Assembly (NCBI GenBank): GCA_017411225.1
Contig: JAFRDQ010000138.1
Span: 1 to 52,142, forward strand
Reading direction: 5' to 3'
DNA length: 52,142 nt
Source of the DNA: Oscillospiraceae bacterium
GTDB taxonomy: Bacteria; Bacillota; Clostridia; Oscillospirales; Oscillospiraceae
Part shown: piece after piece, positions 16,869 through 25,309 of the stretch
Layout: each line of letters begins with the position of its first letter
Position numbering within the stretch: the stretch's first letter is position 1
Position numbers and translations under genes: made by a program
Notes under the pieces: generated by a model
What the model was told of the DNA's origin: nothing
The model's input: only the letters and a program-made list of their open reading frames with translations
Databases searched by the model: none

Positions 16869-18050
16869 TTACTTCTGGTTGAAGATCTTGAAGATGCCGT
16901 CGAACGGGTCTTCCTCCTGCGCGGGCTCGGCGGCGGGAGCCGGAGCCGGAGCGGGAGCAGGCTCAGCAACGGGGGCCGGAGCGGGAGCAGGCTCAGCCGC
17001 GGGAGCGGCGCCGGTGAAGAAGCCGGTCGTGCGCGGTGCGGCGGGAGCGGCGGGCTTGGCAGGAGCCGCGGGAGCGGCCTCGGCCTGATTGGAGCCGTCC
17101 TCAAAGCCGGTGGCGATGACGGTCACGCGGATCTCATCATCCAGCGTGGGATCGAAGCTCGCGCCGAAGATGATGTTGGCGTCGGGGTGCGCAGCCTCCT
17201 GCACGAGGTTGGCCGCGGTCTCGACGTCCTCGAGGCCCATGTCCTCGGAGCCGGTGATGTTGATGAGCACGCCGCGCGCGCCGTTGATGGAGGTCTCCAT
17301 GAGGGGGCTCGCAACGGCCATGCGGGCAGCTTCCTCCGCCTTGCCCTTGCCGGCGGCGTGGCCGACGCCCATGTGGGCAAAGCCGGCGTCCTTCATGATG
17401 GTGGTGACGTCCGCAAAGTCGAGGTTGATGAAGCCGGTGTTCTTGATGAGGTCGGAGATGCTGGTGACGGCCTGATGCAGCACATCGTCCGCGATCTCGA
17501 AGGCGTTGGCCAGCGTGACCTTCTGGTCGGTGGCGTACTTCAGACGATCGTTCGGGATGATGAGCAGAGAATCGACCTTGCCGAGCAGCTCGTTGATGCC
17601 GGAGACGGCCTGATCCATGCGGCGCTTGCCCTCGAACTTGAAGGGCTTGGTGACGACGGCGACCGTGAGGATCCCGGCCTCGCGGGCAATATCGGCGATG
17701 GTGGGAGCCGCGCCCGTGCCGGTGCCGCCGCCCATGCCGGCCGTGATGAAGACCATGTCGGTATTCTCAAGGGACTTGGCGATGTTATTGCGGCTCTCCT
17801 CGGCGGAGCGCTTGCCGACCTCGGGATCGCTGCCGGCGCCCTGACCGTGGGTCAGCTTCTCGCCGATCTGGATCTTCTGGTCTGCGCTGGAAACGGCCAG
17901 CGCCTGCTTATCGGTATTGATGGCGACATACTCGATGCCCTGAGCACCGGATTTCACCATGCGGTTGACGACGTTGTTGCCGGCGCCGCCGACGCCGACC
18001 ACCTTCAGGGTGACGACATTCTCGGGTCCGGTTTCATTCAGATAGGGCAT
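16869..18050 (-). CDS. ftsZ: Cell division GTPase FtsZ
   Basis: 393 residues from the ATG at 18050. Tubulin-like GTPase: GVGGAGNNVVNRM near the N-terminus, GGGTGTGAAP signature loop, and the T7 region (NLDFADVTTIMKDAG). It polymerises into the Z ring at midcell. The C-terminal linker is unusually rich in Ala-Pro (APAPAPVAEP-type), ending in an acidic-aromatic tail DPFDGIFKIFNQK that takes the place of the usual conserved C-terminal peptide. GGAGG stands about 8 nt before this ATG and MPYLNE matches where FtsZ normally starts. The frame continues open upstream for 88 codons (see next entry). Last gene of the dcw cluster. Confidence 0.96.
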   Translation of the reverse strand: MPYLNETGPENVVTLKVVGVGGAGNNVVNRMVKSGAQGIEYVAINTDKQALAVSSADQKIQIGEKLTHGQGAGSDPEVGKRSAEESRNNIAKSLENTDMVFITAGMGGGTGTGAAPTIADIAREAGILTVAVVTKPFKFEGKRRMDQAVSGINELLGKVDSLLIIPNDRLKYATDQKVTLANAFEIADDVLHQAVTSISDLIKNTGFINLDFADVTTIMKDAGFAHMGVGHAAGKGKAEEAARMAVASPLMETSINGARGVLINITGSEDMGLEDVETAANLVQEAAHPDANIIFGASFDPTLDDEIRVTVIATGFEDGSNQAEAAPAAPAKPAAPAAPRTTGFFTGAAPAAEPAPAPAPVAEPAPAPAPAPAAEPAQEEDPFDGIFKIFNQK

Positions 18051-18314
18051 AGTTGGTTCCTCCCTGTTTGGTTTGGTTTCGTTTGTTTCAGTAAGAACGG
18101 GCTCGGCCTCCGCGACCGTCTCCTGCGGGGGCTCCTCGATGACAGGCGCCTCGTCCGGGATCAGATCCAGCTGGACATACTCCTGCGCGGCGGGCTCCTC
18201 CGAAACAGGCATCTGCACGACAGGCTCCTCTAAAATGGGTTCCTGCGGTGCGCTCGGTTTCGAAGCGGGGTTCGGTCTGGGCCGATTGCGGTTCTTTTTC
18301 TTATTCTTACCCAT
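18051..18314 (-). other. In-frame 88-codon extension upstream of FtsZ
   Basis: From an ATG at 18314 an open frame runs without stop into ftsZ. Its product would have a basic head (MGKNKKKNRNRPRPNP) and an acidic, Pro/Glu-rich part with repeated EEP motifs, looking like a genuine disordered segment. The RBS is weak (AAGGG, 13 nt away). If used, FtsZ would be 481 residues and the gap to ftsQ would shrink from about 300 to 34 bp, like the other genes in the cluster. Two isoforms are possible. Confidence 0.5.
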
Positions 18315-18348
18315 TTTATATCATTTTCCCTTCAAGGTCAATATCTTT

Positions 18349-19101
18349 TTAACCGGGGCTGAAATGCACCTGCTGATCGATGGAGAGATCGAGCGTGCCG
18401 GCGTCGTGCTCGGCGAGCTGCTCGACCGCGCTCTGCAGAAGGCCGAATTTATAATCCAGATCGGCGTCCTCCCCCACCCGAACCGTAAACCGGTTGAGAT
18501 AGGCGAAGGCGGGATTGGTCACGTCGTTCATGTCGATGATCGTGACGTCCGTCCAGAGACCGCGCTTGAGCATCTGATTTAAGATCTCGGAGAGGAAGCG
18601 CAGCTTCGCGCCGTCCTCCTCCGCCACGGTCATGATCGTGCCCTCCTCCGGCTCCACGGGGACGAGCCCGTCGATGCGGATGAGGCTCTTGAGCTCGGTC
18701 TGATCGATCTTCTTTAAGAGCTTGCAGTTCTGGTCGATGACCCAGTAGTCATTCTCGAGCGTGACATAGCCCATGGCGCTGCTCTCCGTGATGGAGATGA
18801 CGACGCGGCTCGGCAGCTCGCGCGTGACCATGACGTCGTTGACGTAGGGGAGCTTTTTGAAGATGCGGGAGGCCGCGTCATAGCGGTTGATGAAAAAGAG
18901 GTTTTCGCCCTTTTCGAGCCCGGAGGCGAGGATGATCTCCTCATCCGTATAGCGGGCATTGCCCTCGACCTCGATATCCGTGACGGTGAAGAAAATGCTC
19001 ATCGCCAGCAGAATCAGAACGATGACCCCGAGGAAGATCCAGAGCCCGCCGTGCCTTCGGCGAAATTCCATATCCTTCGTTCCCTTTGAGGCTGTTTTCA
19101 T
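18349..19101 (-). CDS. ftsQ: Cell division protein FtsQ/DivIB
   Basis: 250 residues: short basic cytoplasmic tail, one membrane helix (about 20-40), a POTRA-type domain (DIEVEGNARYTDEEIILASG, NLFFINRYDAASRIFKKLPYV) and a beta domain (PSRVVISITESSAMGYV), the standard DivIB layout. It links FtsL/FtsB and septal synthesis outside the membrane. I chose the ATG at 19101, because TGGAG precedes it at 6 nt. An ATG at 19113 or a TTG directly after the murA stop are alternatives. Immediate neighbour of murA and ftsZ. Confidence 0.92.
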   Translation of the reverse strand: MKTASKGTKDMEFRRRHGGLWIFLGVIVLILLAMSIFFTVTDIEVEGNARYTDEEIILASGLEKGENLFFINRYDAASRIFKKLPYVNDVMVTRELPSRVVISITESSAMGYVTLENDYWVIDQNCKLLKKIDQTELKSLIRIDGLVPVEPEEGTIMTVAEEDGAKLRFLSEILNQMLKRGLWTDVTIIDMNDVTNPAFAYLNRFTVRVGEDADLDYKFGLLQSAVEQLAEHDAGTLDLSIDQQVHFSPG

Positions 19102-19119
19102 ATTGGTCTCCATTCTCAA

Positions 19120-20382
19120 TCAGTTTGATGCACGATCGCAGGAAATGTCCGCGCCGAGGGCGGCGAGCTGCTGCTCCAGCCGGTCATAGCCGCGCCGGAT
19201 GTGCTCCTCATCGAAGATTTCGGTCGTCCCCTCGGCGGCGAGCGCGGCGACGATCATCGCAGCGCCGCCTCTGAGATCTCCCGCCGTGAGCGGGGCGGCC
19301 GTGAGGCGCTCGACGCCGGAGATGAAGGCCACGCGGCCCTCGATGCTCACGTCCGCGCCGAGACGGCGCAGCTCGAGCGCATGGCGATAGCGGTTGGAAA
19401 AGATCGTTTCGGTGAACACCGTCGTCCCGCGCGCTCTGAGACAGGCCGCCATCAGCGGCGGCTGTGCATCCGTCGGAAAGCCGGGATACGGCCGCGTGAC
19501 GATGGGTCTCGGCGCGATGAGACGCCCGTCGGATCGGAGCGTTACCGTGCCTGATTTTGTTATTATATCACATCCCGCTTCAGAAAGCGAGTCCATAACG
19601 GTCAAAAAATGCGAAGGAAATACATTTGTGAGCGTAATATCCCCGCCCGCGGCGGCGCAGGCGCACAAAAGCGTTGCCGCCGCAATGCGGTCCGGGAGGA
19701 TCCGGTGGCGCACAAACGGCGCGGGCGCGAAGCCCTCCACGCGGATCTCCGCGCTGCCGGCGCCGGAGAGGCGCGCGCCGAGCGCGCGGAGGTATTTCTG
19801 CAGATCGACGATCTCCGGCTCTCTCGCAGCGTTGGAGATGACCGTGACGCCCCGGGCGGCGCAGGCGGCGAGCATGGCGTTTTCCGTGGCGCCGACGCTG
19901 GGGATCGGGAGAATGACGCGCGCGCCGCGCAGATCACTCCCTTTGCAGATGATGTCCCCTCCCTGCTCCGTGACGTCGGCTCCCAGCGCGCGCAGGGCCT
20001 CCAAATGCAGATCGACGGGACGCGGCCCGAGCTCGCATCCGCCGGGGAGACTCAGCCGCGCCTGACCGCAGCGGGCGAGGATCGCGCCGAGGAAGATGAC
20101 GCTCGAGCGAAGCTCGCGCATGAGGCTGTGCGGGATCTCACATCCGCTGAGCGGACGTGAATCGATCCGGATCTGATCGCCCTCGCGCTCCACCGTGCAG
20201 CCGAGGTGGCGCAAGATACGCAGCGTGATGCGCACATCCCTGAGATCCGGCACGCCGGTGAGCAGCGTTTCGCACGGGGCGAGGATGGAGGCCGCCAGAA
20301 TCGGCAGCACCGCGTTTTTCGACCCCTGCACCGCAAGCTCGCCCGAAAGTCGCCGCCCGCCCGTCACACGCCAGATCGTCAT
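19120..20382 (-). CDS. murA: UDP-GlcNAc 1-carboxyvinyltransferase MurA (dcw copy)
   Basis: 420 residues, usual MurA length. VQGSKNAVLPILAAS at the start holds the substrate Lys-Asn pair; LPGGCELGPRPVDLH holds the active-site Cys that binds PEP and is the fosfomycin target; PYPGFPTDAQP is conserved. It catalyses the first committed step of peptidoglycan synthesis in the cytoplasm. ATG at 20382 with GGAGG upstream. A second, distinct MurA is encoded at 38026-39303. In Bacillus the place between murG and ftsQ holds murB; here murA occupies it. This copy is the more divergent of the two by eye. Confidence 0.92.
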   Translation of the reverse strand: MTIWRVTGGRRLSGELAVQGSKNAVLPILAASILAPCETLLTGVPDLRDVRITLRILRHLGCTVEREGDQIRIDSRPLSGCEIPHSLMRELRSSVIFLGAILARCGQARLSLPGGCELGPRPVDLHLEALRALGADVTEQGGDIICKGSDLRGARVILPIPSVGATENAMLAACAARGVTVISNAAREPEIVDLQKYLRALGARLSGAGSAEIRVEGFAPAPFVRHRILPDRIAAATLLCACAAAGGDITLTNVFPSHFLTVMDSLSEAGCDIITKSGTVTLRSDGRLIAPRPIVTRPYPGFPTDAQPPLMAACLRARGTTVFTETIFSNRYRHALELRRLGADVSIEGRVAFISGVERLTAAPLTAGDLRGGAAMIVAALAAEGTTEIFDEEHIRRGYDRLEQQLAALGADISCDRASN

Positions 20383-20443
20383 AAAAAATCCCTCCGCATC
20401 ATGAAAAGTCAATTCATGCTATGCGGAGGAATGATTCTTCGGT

Positions 20444-21574
20444 TCATTGATACAGCCGAACCATCTCCAGAACGATATCGGCGATGCGCTCGGTGGCGTC
20501 CGGGACGCCGCAGGACTTCATGTTCTCCGCCATCGATTCCAGCGCCGCGGGATCGGCGAGGAGCGTGCGGATGGCGGCGAGGAGATCGCCGCCGGTGAGT
20601 TCGGGTTCAAGCAGCACCTTCGCGCCGCCGGCGTGCTCGAGGACGCGTGCGTTTTTCTCCTGATGATTGTTCGTGACATACGGGCTCGGCACCAGGATCG
20701 CGGGCTTGCCGAGATAGGTCAGCTCCGCGAGCGTGGACGCGCCGGCGCGGCAGAGCACGAGATCCGCCGCCGCCATGACGAGCGGCATATCATAGATATA
20801 GGGGCGGACGTCATAGCCCGAGGCCGCAAGATCGAACGCGCAGGTCTCCTGCAGCTTCTTTGCGACCGTGTCATAGCCGGATTTGCCGGCGGAATGGATC
20901 AGGCGGAAGCCGGGCGTCTCTCCGGCGAGGGCGATCATATCGGTGATCTTCTCGTTCATGATGCGCGCGCCGAGCGAGCCCCAGAGGGAGACGACGAGCT
21001 TCTGATCGACCGGGAGACCGAGCCTGCGCTTCGCCTCGTCCTTCGTGCAGTCGGAAAAGCCGGTGCGCACGGGCGTGCCGGTGACGAACACGCGCGTCGG
21101 GTCGCCGTAGTGCTGACGGCTCTCCTCGAAGCCGACGAGAATGCGGTCGACGTCGGGCAGGAGCATCTTCGTCGTGAGGCCGGGGACGGCGTTGGATTCG
21201 TGCACAATCGTCGGCACATTGAGCTGCGCCGCGGCCTTCAACACGGGATAGCAGACATAGCCGCCGGTGCCGACGGCGATATCCGGCTGGAAGGCGCGGA
21301 CGATCTTTTTGGCCGCATGCGTGGCCGTGAGGGCTTCCTTCGCTGCGGTGATATTATGCTTGAGACCACTAGCGCTGAGGCTGCGGGAGAAGCTCGAGAC
21401 CTTGACAGACTCGAAGGCATAGCCCGCGCGCGGCACAAGCTCGGACTCCATGCGGTCCGGCGTGCCGACGAAGAGCACCTCGGTGCTCGGATCGAGCGCC
21501 TGCAGGCGCTGCGCCACGGCGATGGCGGGGTTGATATGCCCTGCGGTTCCGCCGCAGGCGAACAATACTTTCAT
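20444..21574 (-). CDS. murG: MurG, lipid II-forming N-acetylglucosaminyltransferase
   Basis: 376 residues. N-terminal GGTAGHI (8-14) is the MurG loop, SLGARIMN the second Gly-rich motif, and CRAGASTLAEL plus PYVTNNHQEKNA the UDP-GlcNAc site. It transfers GlcNAc to lipid I on the inner membrane face. 13 bp separate it from ftsW, and the gap to murA is 61 bp. Confidence 0.97.
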   Translation of the reverse strand: MKVLFACGGTAGHINPAIAVAQRLQALDPSTEVLFVGTPDRMESELVPRAGYAFESVKVSSFSRSLSASGLKHNITAAKEALTATHAAKKIVRAFQPDIAVGTGGYVCYPVLKAAAQLNVPTIVHESNAVPGLTTKMLLPDVDRILVGFEESRQHYGDPTRVFVTGTPVRTGFSDCTKDEAKRRLGLPVDQKLVVSLWGSLGARIMNEKITDMIALAGETPGFRLIHSAGKSGYDTVAKKLQETCAFDLAASGYDVRPYIYDMPLVMAAADLVLCRAGASTLAELTYLGKPAILVPSPYVTNNHQEKNARVLEHAGGAKVLLEPELTGGDLLAAIRTLLADPAALESMAENMKSCGVPDATERIADIVLEMVRLYQ

Positions 21575-21587
21575 AATGATGACCTTT

Positions 21588-22784
21588 CTAACCCGCGCGG
21601 GTGAGCGGCGCTTCGCGCGAGATGCTGAGCAGGATGCCCATTTCGAGCAGCTGCATTAAGAGCGCCGTGCCGCCATAGCTGAAAAACGGCAGCGACACGC
21701 CGGTGCAGGGCAGGGAATTGGTGACGACAGCGATGTTCAAAATCGTCTGCAGGCCGAAGTGCGCCGTGATGCCCGCGGCGACGAGGAAGCTGAAGCGATC
21801 CTGCGTATGCAGGGTGATCTGTGTGCATCGGAGGAGCATGAGCGCGAGCAGCAGAAGGATCGCCGCCGCGCCGATGAGACCGAGCTCCTCGCATACGATG
21901 GAGAAGATATAGTCGTTATGGCTCTCGGGGAGATAGAGGTACTTCTGCCTGCCCTCCCCCGGGCCAAGGCCGGTGAGGCCGCCGGAGCCGATGGCCATGA
22001 GCGATTCGCGCACCTGATAGGTGATATCGTCATCGGCATACTGCGCCGGGAAGAGCCACGCGAGGATGCGCACGTGCACATGCGCAGAGACAAAGAACGC
22101 GAGCGTGCCGAGCGCGGCGACGGCGGCGAGGCCGATGAGAAAATACTTGCGCGGCATGCCGCCGATGACCATCATCGTGAGGCCAATGAGCGAGATGATG
22201 AGGATGCAGGAGATGTGCGGCTCGAAGAAGAGCAGCACGATCGGGATGCCGAGCGCGACGGCAAACGGGATGACGCCGTACTGAACGGTCTCCATGCGGG
22301 CGCGGTACTTTGCGATGAGGTCTGCAAAGACGAGGATGATGGCGAGCTTCGTGATCTCAGACGGCTGGAACGAGAGCGGGCCGAGCGAGATCCAGCGGCG
22401 GGCATTGTTCTCCGCCGTGCCCATGACGAGCACGAGCAGGAGCATGACCGCGGCAAAGCCGTAGACCAGTCGGCTGGACTGGCGATAGAGCGACATGGGC
22501 ACCCAGGACGCAGCATACATGATGACGACGCCCGCGATGGCGAACAGGAGCTGGTGGTTGAAATAGTCCAGCGCGCTGCCGCTCTCGGAGGCGAGCGCCT
22601 GCGAATAGGCGCGCGGGTAGCTCGAGGAGAGCACCATCAGGAGTCCCAGACTCAGCAGGATCAGCACGAGCATGAGCAGCGTGATATCGAATCCGCCGCG
22701 CAGTCTGGACGCTGCCTGCCAGCCGGGTATGAGGTTTTTCAGCTGCAGCCCGAGGGAGCCGGAGGAGCGTTTTCTCGTAGGCAT
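21588..22784 (-). CDS. ftsW: FtsW/SpoVE-type SEDS glycosyltransferase
   Basis: 398 residues, about ten membrane segments. SEDS signatures are ENNARRWISLGPLSFQPSEITK, GEGRQKYLYLPESHNDYIF and the C-terminal TGVSLPFFSYGGTALL. It polymerises lipid II in the septum together with a class B PBP. ATG at 22784 is preceded by AAGGATCATC. FtsW, SpoVE and RodA cannot be told apart by motif; position in the dcw cluster argues for division or sporulation. Confidence 0.93.
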   Translation of the reverse strand: MPTRKRSSGSLGLQLKNLIPGWQAASRLRGGFDITLLMLVLILLSLGLLMVLSSSYPRAYSQALASESGSALDYFNHQLLFAIAGVVIMYAASWVPMSLYRQSSRLVYGFAAVMLLLVLVMGTAENNARRWISLGPLSFQPSEITKLAIILVFADLIAKYRARMETVQYGVIPFAVALGIPIVLLFFEPHISCILIISLIGLTMMVIGGMPRKYFLIGLAAVAALGTLAFFVSAHVHVRILAWLFPAQYADDDITYQVRESLMAIGSGGLTGLGPGEGRQKYLYLPESHNDYIFSIVCEELGLIGAAAILLLLALMLLRCTQITLHTQDRFSFLVAAGITAHFGLQTILNIAVVTNSLPCTGVSLPFFSYGGTALLMQLLEMGILLSISREAPLTRAG

Positions 22785-22807
22785 GATGATCCTTTCTTGA
22801 CTGATAA

Positions 22808-23815
22808 TCAGAAGCGGTGATAGACGCCGATGAAGCTGATGACCGCAAAGACGATCGTGACCGTGACGAAGAGGGCGAAGATCTCCTTCTCCTTCCACTT
22901 CTTGCCGAGCCAACCGCCCATCTCGAGATGGTGGTGGAACGGAGCCATCTTGAACACGCGCTTGCCGTGCGTGAGCTTGAAATAGCCGACCTGAATGATG
23001 TCGGAGAGCGTTTCGATGATGTACATGATGCCGAGCGTGACGAGGATCAGCGGCATGTCATAGGCAAAGGCCATGGCAGCGATCGCGCCGCCGAGGAAGA
23101 GCGAGCCGGTGTCGCCCATGAAGATCTTGGCGGGGTTGAAGTTATAAAGCAGGAAGCCCAGCAGGCCGCCGGCGAGGCCGGAGGCAAAGACGCCGACGGA
23201 GATATCGCCGCGCTGCCACAAAATCGTGACGGCGACGAAAAAGATGCAGACCGGGATGCTCGTGCCGGCGGCAAGGCCGTCGATGCCGTCGGTGAGGTTC
23301 ACGGCGTTGACCGTGCCGGTGATGACGAAGGCGGCGAGGATCGTATAGAGCACATCGCCGAGGTGGAACGACACATTGAAGAACGGGACGTACACATCGC
23401 TCGTGACATAGCCGAAGGAGCGCATGAGGTAGATAAACACCATGGCAGCAATGAGCTGCAGGAGAAACTTCTGCCACGCGCGCAGGCCGAGGTTCTGCTT
23501 TTTCTTGAGCTTTTCGTAGTCATCGAGAAAGCCGATGGCGCCGAAAACGAGCGCGAAGACGAGGCAGAAGATGTGCCCGTAATAGCCCTCGAGCATGGAG
23601 TGGAAGCCCACCGTGAGGCAGACGATGGCGACGGCGGCGATGAACATGACGCCGCCCATCGTGGGCGTGCCGGATTTGGACATGTGCCACTTGGGGCCGT
23701 CCTCGCGGATGCTCTGCCCCGCCTTGATGCGGCGCAGATACGGAACGAGAAAGACGCCGATCAGGCTCGAGGCCAAAAAGCCGATGACAAAGGCGAGAAT
23801 CAATCTGAGTGTCAT
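22808..23815 (-). CDS. mraY: MraY, phospho-MurNAc-pentapeptide translocase
   Basis: 335 residues, ten membrane segments. Conserved KAGQSIREDGPKWHMSKSGTPTMGG, FLDDYEKL (Asp pair), NLTDGIDGLA and NPAKIFMGDTGSL, and the APFHHHLEMGGW motif. Makes lipid I on undecaprenyl phosphate. Its ATG overlaps the murE stop by 4 bp. Confidence 0.97.
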   Translation of the reverse strand: MTLRLILAFVIGFLASSLIGVFLVPYLRRIKAGQSIREDGPKWHMSKSGTPTMGGVMFIAAVAIVCLTVGFHSMLEGYYGHIFCLVFALVFGAIGFLDDYEKLKKKQNLGLRAWQKFLLQLIAAMVFIYLMRSFGYVTSDVYVPFFNVSFHLGDVLYTILAAFVITGTVNAVNLTDGIDGLAAGTSIPVCIFFVAVTILWQRGDISVGVFASGLAGGLLGFLLYNFNPAKIFMGDTGSLFLGGAIAAMAFAYDMPLILVTLGIMYIIETLSDIIQVGYFKLTHGKRVFKMAPFHHHLEMGGWLGKKWKEKEIFALFVTVTIVFAVISFIGVYHRF

Positions 23816-25272
23816 TTCTGCTGTTCCTTCCTTTTCGCGAGGATTTCCGCGACGATCTCGCGTTCATCCATGTGAATTTTTTCATGACCGATGATCTGAT
23901 AGTCCTCATGGCCCTTGCCGCAGAGGATGATCACATCGCCGGAGCAGTGGTTTTCAATGGCATAGCGAATTGCGTCGCGCCGGTCGGGCTTGACGACATA
24001 GGAGGTGTGCGTCTTTTTGAGGCCGGGCAGGATCTCGTTGATGATCGCCATCGGGTCCTCGGTGCGGGGATTGTCGCTCGTGACGATGACGAAGTCCGCC
24101 TTCTCGCCGGCGATGCGGCCCATGATCGGGCGCTTGAGCCGGTCGCGGTCGCCGCCGCAGCCGAAGAGGAAGACGAGTCTGCCCTTCGTGAAGGCGCGGG
24201 CGGTGTTGAGGATGTTTTCCACCGCGTCCGGCGTGACGGCGTAGTCGATCAGGATGGAATAGTCCCCGTCTGTGGGGACGAGCTCGGCGCGGCCCTTGAC
24301 GCTCTGCGCCGTTGCGAGCGCCTCGGCGCAGGCCTCCGGCGCGACGCCGACGGCGGAGGCCGCGGCGATGACGCTCAGTGCATTATACACCGAGAAGAGC
24401 CCGGGAATGCCGAGCGTGACGCGGCAGAGCCCCTGCTCGGACACGAGCATGAAGCGCACGCCCTCCGCCGTGAGGCGGACGTCCTTGGCGACAAAATCGG
24501 CGTGATTTTCCCGCGTGGAGAGGGTTTTGACCGGGCAGGCCGCCCGCTCGCGCAGAAACGGCGTCCACGTATCGTCCAGATTCATGACGCCGTGGTCGCA
24601 GCGCGTGAAGAGGATGGACTTGGCCTCGGCATAGGCCTCCATGGTCTTGTGGAAATCGAGATGATCCTGCGTGAGATTCGTGAAGACGCCGACGGCAAAG
24701 CGGATGCCCGCCACGCGGTCGAGGTAGAGCGCGTGGGAGGAGACCTCCATGACGACGTGGGTGCAGCCCGCGTCCGCCATGCGGCGCAGGAGCTCCTGCA
24801 GCGAATAGGCGTCGGGCGTGGTGCGATCGGTATGGAGCACCTCGTCGCCGATGATGTTGGCGTTCGTGCCGATGAGACCGACCTTCGCGCCGAGGGTCTG
24901 CTCCAAAACGTGCTTTAAGAGCGTGGTGACGGTGGTCTTGCCATTCGTGCCGGTGACGCCGATCATGGTCATCTCCCGGGACGGATGGCCGAACCACACG
25001 CAGCTGACCTCGGCGAGCGCAAGGCGGCTGTCCCTGGTTTGAATATAGGGCCCCTCCCCTTCCGGCACGTCCTCGCAGAGAACGGCGGCGGCGCCTTTTT
25101 CGAGCGCCATGGGGATGAAGCGGTGCCCGTCGGACTCATAGCCCTTGACGGCGACGAACAGGTCGCCGGGCTGCGTCGTGCGGGAATTGAAGCTGACGCC
25201 CCGGATCTCAAGCTCCGGGTCCGCGGTGCAGGAAAGCACGGCGGTCTCTCGCAGGAGTTCTTTGAGCTTCAT
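23812..25272 (-). CDS. murE: MurE, UDP-MurNAc-tripeptide synthetase (meso-DAP type)
   Basis: 486 residues. N-terminal substrate domain SFNSRTTQPGDLFVAVKG, P-loop GVTGTNGKTTV, TTPDAYSLQELL, and the specificity motif DNPRTEDP. In known MurE enzymes DNPR marks addition of meso-diaminopimelate rather than lysine. ATG at 25272 has AGGAGG upstream. No murF or murD follows, unlike most clusters. Start of mraY overlaps its stop. Confidence 0.96.
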   Translation of the reverse strand: MKLKELLRETAVLSCTADPELEIRGVSFNSRTTQPGDLFVAVKGYESDGHRFIPMALEKGAAAVLCEDVPEGEGPYIQTRDSRLALAEVSCVWFGHPSREMTMIGVTGTNGKTTVTTLLKHVLEQTLGAKVGLIGTNANIIGDEVLHTDRTTPDAYSLQELLRRMADAGCTHVVMEVSSHALYLDRVAGIRFAVGVFTNLTQDHLDFHKTMEAYAEAKSILFTRCDHGVMNLDDTWTPFLRERAACPVKTLSTRENHADFVAKDVRLTAEGVRFMLVSEQGLCRVTLGIPGLFSVYNALSVIAAASAVGVAPEACAEALATAQSVKGRAELVPTDGDYSILIDYAVTPDAVENILNTARAFTKGRLVFLFGCGGDRDRLKRPIMGRIAGEKADFVIVTSDNPRTEDPMAIINEILPGLKKTHTSYVVKPDRRDAIRYAIENHCSGDVIILCGKGHEDYQIIGHEKIHMDEREIVAEILAKRKEQQK

Positions 25273-25309
25273 GCGGGTATTCCTCCTGTCTTTTGTAGAT
25301 CTTTCTTCT

